Positions 25,207 to 33,512 of a stretch of 64,000 nt of DNA are shown here, piece by piece; the first letter of the stretch is position 1; each line of letters begins with the position of its first letter. The notes beneath the pieces are model-generated. The model had not been told where the DNA came from, did no database searches, and worked only from the letters and a program-made list of their open reading frames with translations. A program made the translations under genes and the position numbers. Source of the stretch: an uncultured Pelagibacteraceae bacterium (GTDB lineage Bacteria; Pseudomonadota; Alphaproteobacteria; Pelagibacterales; Pelagibacteraceae); contig CACJLY010000007.1 of NCBI GenBank assembly GCA_902594335.1, positions 18,506 to 82,505 on the forward strand. Reading direction: 5' to 3'.

Positions 25207-25545
25207 ATGGACAATCAAACAAATGAATTAATCAACAATGAAATTAAAAGCAACGAAGTATGTTTGTTTATGAAAGGGACACCTGATGCTCCTCAGTGCG
25301 GGTTTTCTATGGCTGTTACTAACATTTTAAAAATGCTTGAAGTTAATTTCAAAGGTGTAAACGTTTTAGCAGATCAAAATCTAAGAGAAGGTATTAAAGT
25401 TTTTAGTGATTGGCCAACAATTCCTCAATTATATGTTAAGAATGAATTCATAGGTGGTTGCGATATAGTTAAGGAAATGTACGAAAGTGGGGAACTAGCC
25501 AAACTTTTTGAAGATAATGGAATTGAATTTAAGAAGAAAAACTAA
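25207..25545 (+). CDS. grxD: Monothiol glutaredoxin (Grx4 type)
   Basis: 112 residues. The active-site CGFS sits in FMKGTPDAPQCGFSMAVTNI near residue 36. WPTIPQLYVKNEFIGGCDIV near 78 is the glutathione-binding cis-Pro and GG region. Such proteins carry a 2Fe-2S cluster shared with BolA and deliver or sense iron-sulfur clusters. There is no gap to bolA, and the gene ends the operon; the next gene converges 2 bp later. Confidence 0.95.
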   Translation: MDNQTNELINNEIKSNEVCLFMKGTPDAPQCGFSMAVTNILKMLEVNFKGVNVLADQNLREGIKVFSDWPTIPQLYVKNEFIGGCDIVKEMYESGELAKLFEDNGIEFKKKN

Positions 25546-25547
25546 TC

Positions 25548-26159
25548 TTATTTAATTAACAATCTAATTTTTTTTGAAAAGTATTTTTTTAATAAGTTTA
25601 AAATTGATATTTTAACTGGAGCTTTTAAATTATCTTCAACCATATTAAATTTAATACTATCCTCCCAACTTAATTCGATAACTAAACTTTCACGAAAATA
25701 TTCATTTAATTTTTTTATTGTTCCTACACTTAAAACTGGTTCGAAAAATTGTTGTTTTTTTGAGATATTAATTTGATTATTAACATCATCAAATACTAAA
25801 TGCCAAATATGTGCTTTTTTATTTTCAAACACTAAATTATCTTCCAGTCTTGTAGGTACTTCTATATATCCTTTTTTTCCAATCCTAGCTAGTTCACTTA
25901 AAAAGAATGATACATCTTCAACATGCTCAGCGACATGAGATGCAATCACAAAATCAAACTCCTTATCATTAAAAGGTAATTTTTTTTCAGTTATTTTTAC
26001 AAATAATTTATCTTTGTAATGATTAGATAAATCTAATATATCACTAACTGTTGTTGCATGCTTATTAGCACCATATCCACATCCTACGTCTAAAATTTTC
26101 CAGTTTGGGTTTTCTGAGAGGATTTTTTCTATATGTATTTTTGAAGTTCTTTTAATCAA
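25548..26159 (-). CDS. Class I SAM-dependent methyltransferase
   Basis: 203 residues. The SAM-binding motif I is WKILDVGCGYGANKHA near residue 17, and the FDFVIASHVAEHVEDVSFFL segment near 70 matches the Methyltransf_11 pattern. The substrate is unknown; the C-terminal half is basic with no diagnostic domain. It follows rpsD by only 5 bp on the same strand. Relatives of this type act on small molecules, lipids or surface sugars, so no specific role is claimed. Confidence 0.8.
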   Translation of the reverse strand: MIKRTSKIHIEKILSENPNWKILDVGCGYGANKHATTVSDILDLSNHYKDKLFVKITEKKLPFNDKEFDFVIASHVAEHVEDVSFFLSELARIGKKGYIEVPTRLEDNLVFENKKAHIWHLVFDDVNNQINISKKQQFFEPVLSVGTIKKLNEYFRESLVIELSWEDSIKFNMVEDNLKAPVKISILNLLKKYFSKKIRLLIK

Positions 26160-26164
26160 AAAAT

Positions 26165-26782
26165 TTATCTTGAATAATACTCAATTACTAAATTAGGCTC
26201 CATAACAACTGGATATGGAACTTCTTCAAATTTTGGAATTCTTACAAATTTAACTTTTTTATTTTTTTCATCTAATTGTAAATACTCAGGGACTTCTCTC
26301 TCTTTATTAGCAAGAGCTATATCTATCAAAGCTAATTGTTTTGATTTGTCTCTTATTTCAATACTGTCTTCTTCTTTTACTTGGTAACTAGATATATTAA
26401 CTTTTTTACCATTAACTTTAACGTGTCCATGATTAATTAATTGTCTAGATGAAAAAATAGTATTTGATAATTTTGATCTATAAATTACTGCATCTAACCT
26501 TCTCTCAAGTAAACCAATTAAATTTTCAGCCGTATCACCTTTTTTCATAATGGCTCTCCTATACATATTTCGAAATTGTCTCTCATTCATGTTACCATAG
26601 TAGCATTTAAGTTTTTGCTTTGCTTGAAGTTGAATACCATAATCTGATGGTTTAGATGATTTTGTTTGCCCGTGTTGCCCGGGAGGATATGCTCTAGTAT
26701 TAAAGGGACTTTTTGGTCTGCCCCATAAATTGACTTTAAGCCTTCTATCTACTTTATGTTTTGAGTTTAATCGTTTTGTCAT
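26165..26782 (-). CDS. rpsD: 30S ribosomal protein S4
   Basis: 205 residues, the alphaproteobacterial length. The N-terminus reads MTKRLNSKHKVDRRLKVNLW, then PGQHGQTKSSKPSDYGIQL, and the S4 RNA-binding domain follows: ERRLDAVIYRSKLSNTIFSS with RQLINHGHVKVNGKKVNISS. There are no zinc-binding cysteines, as in zinc-independent S4. It helps nucleate 30S assembly. It lies alone between trmJ (43 bp upstream) and the methyltransferase, not in a ribosomal operon. Confidence 0.97.
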   Translation of the reverse strand: MTKRLNSKHKVDRRLKVNLWGRPKSPFNTRAYPPGQHGQTKSSKPSDYGIQLQAKQKLKCYYGNMNERQFRNMYRRAIMKKGDTAENLIGLLERRLDAVIYRSKLSNTIFSSRQLINHGHVKVNGKKVNISSYQVKEEDSIEIRDKSKQLALIDIALANKEREVPEYLQLDEKNKKVKFVRIPKFEEVPYPVVMEPNLVIEYYSR

Positions 26783-26825
26783 ATTGCAGTTATGGGGTTT
26801 ATAGACTTCAAAATATTTTTGTCAA

Positions 26826-27536
26826 TCAAGGTTTTTTAGTTAGGCCAGCAAATACACTTGATAAAATGCGTGTTTCTTTTTTGGAAAGTTCCATTTTATA
26901 AAAAATACTTCTTAAATTTTCTATCATAATAGGTTTTTTTGCTTTTTGTTTAAAAAAATTTTGGTTTTCTAGAGTAGATAGACAAAAATTCAGCATACTA
27001 GATATTTCCTTCTTAGAGGCTGTTTGTATTTTTTTTGACTTTCGAAAATTAAATTTATTTGTTGAGATTAAGTGTGAAACGGTTTGAGCTACGATTACTA
27101 AGCTATGTGATAAATTTAATGATCTAAATTTGCTATTACTTGGAATTTGTAAAGTATAGTCAGCATAACTTACTTCATCGTTTGTTAATCCAGAGGCTTC
27201 TGATCCAAACAAAAAACTAACTCTCTTTGTAAAGTTTATTTTTTTTAAGTCATCTAATGAAATATGTTTAATATTTTTATTTCTAAACCTTGCTGAGGTT
27301 GCAATTAAAATATCAGTTTTAGTTAATGATTTTTCTAAGTTTAAATGAATTTTAGTTTTTTTTATTATATCTTTGGCTCCAACTGAAGTTGCAATAATTT
27401 TATCATTTGGAAATATTGGTTTTGGTTCTATTATTGATAAATTGTTAAAACCAAAATTTTTCATAGCTCTAGCACATAACCCGATGTTTTCAGAAAGCTG
27501 AGGTTTGTGAAGAATAAATGAGATATTAAAATTCAT
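26826..27536 (-). CDS. trmJ: TrmJ-type tRNA/rRNA ribose methyltransferase (SPOUT)
   Basis: 236 residues. SPOUT-fold motifs are HKPQLSENIGLCARAMKNFG near residue 10, FLFGSEASGLTNDE near 111, and FRSLNLSHSLVIVAQ near 138, the knotted SAM site. The C-terminal helical tail is of TrmJ type. TrmJ methylates the ribose of nucleotide 32 in tRNAs; related SpoU enzymes are the alternative. Its start overlaps the cimA stop by one base, making a cysS-cimA-trmJ transcript. Confidence 0.88.
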   Translation of the reverse strand: MNFNISFILHKPQLSENIGLCARAMKNFGFNNLSIIEPKPIFPNDKIIATSVGAKDIIKKTKIHLNLEKSLTKTDILIATSARFRNKNIKHISLDDLKKINFTKRVSFLFGSEASGLTNDEVSYADYTLQIPSNSKFRSLNLSHSLVIVAQTVSHLISTNKFNFRKSKKIQTASKKEISSMLNFCLSTLENQNFFKQKAKKPIMIENLRSIFYKMELSKKETRILSSVFAGLTKKP

Positions 27537-29134
27537 TAAGCACTTGCTGGTGCATTATTTTTAAATAACTTGTAATCAAGGCTGTCAATTAATGCTTTAA
27601 ATGAAGCATCAATAATGTTTGGTGATACACCTATTGTAAACCAATTCTTACCTTTTGAGTCAGTGCTTTCAATAGAAACTCTAGTTACAGCCTCTGTTCC
27701 TGTGTTCAATATTCTTACTTTATAATCAACTAATCTCAAATCTTTAAGGTAATTAGAATATTTAGAAATCTTATTTATATTATTTCGGATTGCATTATCT
27801 AGAGCATTTACTGGTCCATTACCCTCTCCTTCACAAACAATTGTTTCACCATCTACCTCTAGCTCGGCTTTTGCTGAAGAAATAATTTCTCCAGATGAAT
27901 TTTTCTTAACAGACACATCGTACGCTTTAATAATTAAATACCTTGGAATTTCGCCTACTATTCTTCTAGCTAATAATTCAAACGAAGCATCTGCGCCATC
28001 ATAACTATATCCAATAAATTCTCTTCCTTTAACCTCTTCTAAGAGTTGTTTAATTTTTGGATCATTTTTTTTAATGTCAATTCCTATAGTTTTTAGTCTT
28101 GATAAAATATTTGATTGCCCAGCTTGATCTGAAACGACAATATTTCTTGTATTTCCAACTTTTTCAGGATCAATGTGTTCATAAGTTTTTGGATCTTTTT
28201 GTACTGCAGAAACATGCATTCCACCTTTGTGAGAAAATGCTGCAGCTCCTACATAAGGTAAATGTTTATTTGGTTTTCTATTTAAAATTTCATCTAAAAG
28301 TCTAGAGCATTGTGTTAGATGTTTAATATTCTCCTCATTTATATTTATTTCATAATTATTAGAAAATTCGTGTTTTAAATGCAAAGACGGAATTAATGAC
28401 ATTAAATTAGCATTACCGCATCTTTCTCCTAAACCATTAATAGTTCCCTGCACTTGTCTTACACCAGCTTGAATTGCAACTAATGAATTAGCAACTGCAT
28501 TTTCTGTATCATTGTGTGCGTGAATTCCTAAATTTTTGCCAGGTATATTTTTTACAACATCTGTAACTATTTTAGATATTTCATGAGGCAATGTTCCACC
28601 ATTAGTATCACAAAGAACTATCCATCTAGCTCCTTGGTCATATGCAGATTTAATACAACTCAACGCATATTCTTTGTTTGATTTATAACCATCAAAAAAA
28701 TGTTCAGCATCAAACATAAATTCTTTTCCAGAATTAATAATATGTTTTGCACTTTCACTAATATTTTTTAAATTTTGTTCTTTTGAAATACCCAAAGCAA
28801 CATCAACATGGAAATCCCAAGATTTTCCAAACAAACAAATTGAAGTTGCCTTAGAATTTATTAATGATGAAATCATTGGATCATTTTGAGCACTATGATC
28901 AGACTTTTTTGTCATACCAAAGGCTGTTAATATGGAATTCTTAAAAGTATGCCTTTTATTAAAAAATTCTGTATCAGTTGGATTTGCTCCGGGCCATCCA
29001 CCTTCGATATAATCAACTCCTAGATTATCTAATGCTACTGAAATTTTTTCTTTATCATCCAAAGAAAAATCAACTCCTTGTGTCTGTGCACCATCACGTA
29101 AAGTAGTATCAAAAATGTATATTTTGTCTGACAT
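27536..29134 (-). CDS. cimA: (R)-citramalate synthase
   Basis: 532 residues, longer than most 2-isopropylmalate synthases and typical of the CimA group. It condenses acetyl-CoA with pyruvate toward isoleucine. The DRE-TIM barrel motifs are FDTTLRDGAQTQGVDFSLDD at the N-terminus, DTNGGTLPHEI near residue 175, GIHAHNDTENAVANSLVA near 197 (metal His pair), and FSHKGGMHVSAV near 298. The C-terminal LeuA-type regulatory domain begins near residue 400 and gives feedback control, probably by isoleucine. One-base overlaps join it to cysS and trmJ. Confidence 0.9.
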   Translation of the reverse strand: MSDKIYIFDTTLRDGAQTQGVDFSLDDKEKISVALDNLGVDYIEGGWPGANPTDTEFFNKRHTFKNSILTAFGMTKKSDHSAQNDPMISSLINSKATSICLFGKSWDFHVDVALGISKEQNLKNISESAKHIINSGKEFMFDAEHFFDGYKSNKEYALSCIKSAYDQGARWIVLCDTNGGTLPHEISKIVTDVVKNIPGKNLGIHAHNDTENAVANSLVAIQAGVRQVQGTINGLGERCGNANLMSLIPSLHLKHEFSNNYEININEENIKHLTQCSRLLDEILNRKPNKHLPYVGAAAFSHKGGMHVSAVQKDPKTYEHIDPEKVGNTRNIVVSDQAGQSNILSRLKTIGIDIKKNDPKIKQLLEEVKGREFIGYSYDGADASFELLARRIVGEIPRYLIIKAYDVSVKKNSSGEIISSAKAELEVDGETIVCEGEGNGPVNALDNAIRNNINKISKYSNYLKDLRLVDYKVRILNTGTEAVTRVSIESTDSKGKNWFTIGVSPNIIDASFKALIDSLDYKLFKNNAPASA

Positions 29135-30495
29135 TATTTAAATCTCCACGAGGTTTTACCATCTTTATCTTCTATTTGAACTCCTTTTTCTAAAAGCTCA
29201 TTACGGATTTTGTCAGCTAATTTGTAATTTTTGTCATCTCTAGCCTTAATTCGTTCTTTAATTTTTATTTCAATTAACTCGTTACTTAGGGTAGATTTAT
29301 TTTTTTTAAAATTATTCCATTCTTCTCTGGTTTCAGTTAGCAGTCCCACAAAATTACATGCAGATACAAATACTTTTTTATCTTCTAAATTTCCTGATTG
29401 TGATTTTTCATAAAGTTTATGCAGTTTAGCTATATACTTTGGTGTATTTAAATCATCGTACAAAGGATGAAGATCATCATCTGAGATTAATTTAGGTTTA
29501 TCTAACACAACATAGCTTTTGTACCATTTGTCAATTGTTTTATGACTTTCATCTAAAAGTTTATCATTCCAATCTAATGGCTGTCTGTAATGCGCACTGA
29601 TCAGTGCTAATCTTAAAGCTTGACCGTTATCTTTCTCTTTAAAACTACTTATTTTTAAAATATTACCTTGCGATTTAGACATTTTTTCATTTGATTGGGT
29701 AATAAATCCATTATGAACCCAATAATTAGAGAAAACTTCAGTTCCATTAGCACAACATGATTGTGCAATTTCATTTTCGTGATGTGGAAATAATAGATCT
29801 CTACCACCTCCATGGATATCAAATTTATCACCAAGATATTTTTTAGACATTGCTGAACATTCTAAATGCCAGCCCGGTCTGCCCTTTCCCCACGGTGATG
29901 CCCAACTAGGTTCATATTCGTTTGAGGGTTTCCATAATACAAAATCCTCAGAATTTTTCTTATTTCTTGATACTTTTATCCTAGATCCAGATATTAAATC
30001 ATCTATTTTTTTATTAGATAATTTTCCATAATCTTTAAATTTATTTACTTCAAAATAAATGTGGTTCTCATTTTCATATGCAAAACCTTTTTCCACTAAA
30101 ATAGTGATCATCTCTATCATCTCTTTAATATTTTCTGTTGCTTTAGGTTGAAAGCTAGGTTTTTCACAAATTAGATAATTACAATCTTCCTGAAAATTAT
30201 TATTTATTTTAGTGGTTAGATCTTTTATTGAAATTTTGTTATCTTTTGCAGATTGAATTATTTTATCATCAATATCTGTAATATTTCTAACATATGTAAC
30301 TTTGTCATTTCCATATTTACACTTTAGGATTTTAAAAAGTAAATCGAATACAACTAATGGTCTTGCATTACCTATATGTGGATCATCATAAACTGTTGGG
30401 CCACAGACATACATTTTGACATTATTTTCATCAATTGGCTGGAATTTTTCTTTTTTTCCACCATAGCTATTTGTTAAAAAAATATCTTTATTCAT
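29134..30495 (-). CDS. cysS: Cysteinyl-tRNA synthetase
   Basis: 453 residues. Class I signatures are present: MYVCGPTVYDDPHIGNARPL near residue 28 (HIGH-type, with a zinc Cys) and KMSKSQGNILKI near 268 (KMSKS). The zinc site also uses HLECSAMSKKYLG near 208 and HHENEIAQS near 233. It charges tRNA-Cys in the cytoplasm. cimA begins inside its last codon, and nadE ends 45 bp upstream. Confidence 0.97.
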   Translation of the reverse strand: MNKDIFLTNSYGGKKEKFQPIDENNVKMYVCGPTVYDDPHIGNARPLVVFDLLFKILKCKYGNDKVTYVRNITDIDDKIIQSAKDNKISIKDLTTKINNNFQEDCNYLICEKPSFQPKATENIKEMIEMITILVEKGFAYENENHIYFEVNKFKDYGKLSNKKIDDLISGSRIKVSRNKKNSEDFVLWKPSNEYEPSWASPWGKGRPGWHLECSAMSKKYLGDKFDIHGGGRDLLFPHHENEIAQSCCANGTEVFSNYWVHNGFITQSNEKMSKSQGNILKISSFKEKDNGQALRLALISAHYRQPLDWNDKLLDESHKTIDKWYKSYVVLDKPKLISDDDLHPLYDDLNTPKYIAKLHKLYEKSQSGNLEDKKVFVSACNFVGLLTETREEWNNFKKNKSTLSNELIEIKIKERIKARDDKNYKLADKIRNELLEKGVQIEDKDGKTSWRFK

Positions 30496-30540
30496 TATTC
30501 TAGGAATATACTTTAATTATAGATTTGTGAATCTATTTGA

Positions 30541-31278
30541 TTAGTTAGGAATCTTGCAAACTGGAATAGGATCCATTTTATGCAAATTTGCGTTTCTTAT
30601 TTGGATATATTTTTCTCTATTTTTTGAATTTTCATTTTCCATTGCTTCTTCAAGTTCTTTGTAACTTAAACCCAACTGGCCTTCATCAGTTCTACCATCG
30701 TCCCATAAACCATCAGTTGGAGGAGCATCTATGATCTCTTGTAAAATCTTTAATTCTTTTCCTAATTGCCAAACCTCTGTTTTATTACAATCAGCTATTG
30801 GTGATATATCAACTCCACCATCACCATACTTTGTGTAAAAACCTACACCAAAGTCTTCAACTTTATTTCCTGTACCAACCACTATTCCATTGTTTGCCGC
30901 AGCAACCTGATAAAGAGTAGTCATTCTTAATCTTGCTCTAGAGTTTGCCATTCCATGCAAACTATTAAAATTTTTTAAAGTGTTTTCAAATGAAGAAAAA
31001 AGGCTGTCTAGTTCTACTGTAATACCTTCAACATTTTTAAAATTTTGCTTTAACCACTCTTGATGCTTTAAACTTAGATCATGTTGTGCACTTTTTTGTT
31101 TTATAGGCATGGATAAAACAATAGTTTTAAGTCCTGTCATCGCACTTAACGTGCTTGAAACAGACGAGTCTATGCCACCTGATATTCCAATTACCAAAGA
31201 CTGAGCTTTTTTTGGCATTGAATTAACATAATTAAGTATCCAATCTTTGATAAATGTAACTTTTTGGTTTGAGTCCAT
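30541..31278 (-). CDS. nadE: NAD synthetase, ammonia-dependent
   Basis: 245 residues, so it lacks the glutaminase domain of the long form. The ATP pyrophosphatase loop is LVIGISGGIDSSVSSTLSAM near residue 25. GTGNKVEDFGVGFYTKYGDG near 135 and PPTDGLWDDGRTDEGQLGLS near 197 form the deamido-NAD site. It makes the amide of NAD using ammonia. It lies 37 bp downstream of the DAHP synthase gene on the same strand. Confidence 0.95.
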   Translation of the reverse strand: MDSNQKVTFIKDWILNYVNSMPKKAQSLVIGISGGIDSSVSSTLSAMTGLKTIVLSMPIKQKSAQHDLSLKHQEWLKQNFKNVEGITVELDSLFSSFENTLKNFNSLHGMANSRARLRMTTLYQVAAANNGIVVGTGNKVEDFGVGFYTKYGDGGVDISPIADCNKTEVWQLGKELKILQEIIDAPPTDGLWDDGRTDEGQLGLSYKELEEAMENENSKNREKYIQIRNANLHKMDPIPVCKIPN

Positions 31279-31315
31279 AATAGAAATATAATAATTAATT
31301 TAAAAAATTAAATGA

Positions 31316-32695
31316 TTAAGATGCCGCTCTAATACCATTTTTAGCATACAAGGTATTCTTTTTAATCTCGTCTGATATTAAAAAAGCTAACTCTAGGGCT
31401 TGATTGGCATTAAGTCTTGGATCACATTGAGTGTGATATCTGCTTGATAAATCTGTGTCTGATATTTTTTGTGCTCCACCAGTACATTCTGTCACATTTT
31501 GTCCAGTCATTTCAATGTGAAGACCACCGGCGTAAGAACCTTCACTTTGATGAACACCAAATACATTTTTAACTTCATTTAAAACATTGTTAAATGGTCT
31601 TGTTTTAAATCCAGTAGTTGATTTAATTGTATTTCCATGCATTGGGTCACAAGACCAAATAACATTTAGTCCCTCTTTTTTAATTCCTCTAATAAGTTTT
31701 GGTAAATATTTCTCTACTTGATCATGACCAAACCTTGAAATTAATGTAATTTTACCTTTTTCATTTTTAGGATTAATCAATTCACAAATTCTAGCTATCT
31801 CTTCAGGTTTTGAAGTTGGACCACATTTAATACCAATTGGATTTTCTATTCCCCTGCAAAATTCTACATGACCACCATCAATTTGTCTTGTTCTATCTCC
31901 TATCCATACGAAATGAGCAGATGTATCGTGATATTCGCCTGTTGTAGAGTCTACTCTAGTCATAGTTTCTTCAAATGGCAAGTGCAGAGCCTCATGGGAC
32001 GTCCAAAAATTTACTGTATACAGTCTTCTATTAAAATCAGATGTGATACCACAAGCCTCCATAAAAGCTAAAGCATCAGCAATTTTATCTTCTAATTCTT
32101 TAAACTTTTTGGCTTGCGCCGCGGATTTAATGTAGCCCAAGTTCCACAAATGGACCTTTTTCAAATCAGCAAAACCTCCATTAGAAAAAGCTCTTATTAA
32201 GTTTATTGTAGAGGCAGATTGAGAGTACGCTCTAAATAATCTCTTTGGGTCAGGAATTCTAGCAGTTTTCGTAAATTCCATACCATTAATATTATCACCT
32301 AAATAACTTGGAAGTTCTATATCTCCTTGTTTTTCTGTAGGAGCACTTCTAGGTTTTGAAAACTGACCAGCAATTCTTCCAAGTTTAACAACTGGTAGTG
32401 ATGCTGAATAAGTTAACACTAATGACATTTGAAGCATTAGTTTAAAGTAGTCTCTTATATTGTCTGGGTTAAATTCTGCAAAACTTTCAGCACAATCTCC
32501 ACCTTGTAATAAAAAAGCTTTTCCATCAACTACGTTAGCAAGTTGTTCCTTGAGATGTCGTGTTTCACCTGCAAATACTAGAGGTGGAAAATTTTTTAAC
32601 TTACTCAAAACAACATTTAACTCATCCTCATCTTTATATTCAGGGATATGTTTAACTGGATAATTTCTCCAACTATTTATTTTCCATTTTTTCAT
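31316..32695 (-). CDS. Class II 3-deoxy-7-phosphoheptulonate (DAHP) synthase
   Basis: 459 residues, the class II (plant-like) form. It condenses phosphoenolpyruvate and erythrose 4-phosphate as the first shikimate step. Motifs are FLLQGGDCAESFAEF near residue 57 (with the metal Cys), KLGRIAGQFSKPRS near 104, CGPTSKPEEIARICELINPK near 275, and SCDPMHGNTIKST near 340. It is unrelated to the AroF/G/H class I enzymes. Its start is separated from the YdcF-like gene by a 43-bp spacer containing a pure A/T inverted repeat. Confidence 0.94.
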   Translation of the reverse strand: MKKWKINSWRNYPVKHIPEYKDEDELNVVLSKLKNFPPLVFAGETRHLKEQLANVVDGKAFLLQGGDCAESFAEFNPDNIRDYFKLMLQMSLVLTYSASLPVVKLGRIAGQFSKPRSAPTEKQGDIELPSYLGDNINGMEFTKTARIPDPKRLFRAYSQSASTINLIRAFSNGGFADLKKVHLWNLGYIKSAAQAKKFKELEDKIADALAFMEACGITSDFNRRLYTVNFWTSHEALHLPFEETMTRVDSTTGEYHDTSAHFVWIGDRTRQIDGGHVEFCRGIENPIGIKCGPTSKPEEIARICELINPKNEKGKITLISRFGHDQVEKYLPKLIRGIKKEGLNVIWSCDPMHGNTIKSTTGFKTRPFNNVLNEVKNVFGVHQSEGSYAGGLHIEMTGQNVTECTGGAQKISDTDLSSRYHTQCDPRLNANQALELAFLISDEIKKNTLYAKNGIRAAS

Positions 32696-32714
32696 TACAA
32701 CCTGGAATATATAC

Positions 32715-32737
32715 TCTTTTTTTTTGAAAAAAAAAGA
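32715..32737. repeat. Perfect T9/A9 inverted repeat
   Basis: The spacer between the YdcF-like gene and the DAHP synthase start holds tc-T9-g-A9-ga, a perfect palindrome with a one-base centre and only one C-G pair in each arm. It cannot form a strong terminator stem but is an unusual poly-T/poly-A element, possibly a bend or weak pause site. Confidence 0.5.
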
Positions 32738-32738
32738 T

Positions 32739-33512
32739 TTAGATCAATACTTTAAAAGCAATAATGCCTATAATTTCTCTTATAAATAAATCAAAATTGC
32801 CTAAATTAGAGCTAATACTGTATTTTTGAAAGCTGTTCAAAGTTGAATTGTGTGAGATTGACCTAAAATCAACCGAATATGGAATTAAATTTAACTCAAA
32901 TTTTTCGGATATCATCATCACTCTTTTCATGTGGAACGCAGAGGTTATTATAATTGAATATGATTGATTGAGATTTAAATTTTTAATTTCTTTTAAATTC
33001 TCAATTGTATTTCTAGTATTCCCAACAAAAATTATTTTATTAAGATCAAAATCTATATCTTGATAAAATTTTTTGGCTACACTATTTTCATTTAATTCTT
33101 TTTTAACGATAAATCCACTTCCTCCAATATAATAAATTTTTGAGTCATCAAAATTATTTGCTAATTTTACAGAGGCAATTAATCTTTCTGAACTACTATT
33201 TAAATTTAATTTCTTAGTTGTTGTTGTTGAATCTATATCTTCAGACCCTGCCAAAACAAATATATTAACTACATCTTTAATTGGTTTTTGTTTTATAAAA
33301 TCATTTTCTAGATATTTTAAACCAAGCTTTCCCAATGGAAAAAAAGCAACGAATATAAATAAAATTATATTTATACAAAGGATTTTATATATGATTTTAT
33401 TCTTTGAATTTAGATAAATTAAGAAGAGAATTAAAATTCCTATTATGATAAAATTAGTAGGATTTAATAATGGGGCTAAAAATTTCGACAGATAAAAATA
33501 AGAATTATTCAA
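32739..33512 (-). CDS. YdcF/ElyC/SanA-family (DUF218) envelope protein
   Basis: 257 residues. Two N-terminal membrane helices precede the DUF218 domain. VVNIFVLAGSEDIDSTTTTK near residue 83, SERLIASVKLANNF near 108, YYIGGSGFI near 127, and IIITSAFHMKRVMMISEKF near 188 (Ser/His pair near the active site) are the family's marks. Members affect envelope barrier and polysaccharide carrier-lipid metabolism, but the reaction is not established. The start overlaps glmS by 8 bases, consistent with an envelope role. Confidence 0.85.
   Translation of the reverse strand: MNNSYFYLSKFLAPLLNPTNFIIIGILILFLIYLNSKNKIIYKILCINIILFIFVAFFPLGKLGLKYLENDFIKQKPIKDVVNIFVLAGSEDIDSTTTTKKLNLNSSSERLIASVKLANNFDDSKIYYIGGSGFIVKKELNENSVAKKFYQDIDFDLNKIIFVGNTRNTIENLKEIKNLNLNQSYSIIITSAFHMKRVMMISEKFELNLIPYSVDFRSISHNSTLNSFQKYSISSNLGNFDLFIREIIGIIAFKVLI

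Noticed and set aside
30519..30536. 7-bp stem with a 4-nt loop between nadE and cysS as a terminator
   Set aside because: The stem is nearly all A/T and is not followed by a T tract on the transcribed strand.
32715..32737. T9/A9 palindrome as a Rho-independent terminator
   Set aside because: It has only one C-G pair in each arm and a one-base loop, so a stable hairpin with a separate U tract cannot form.
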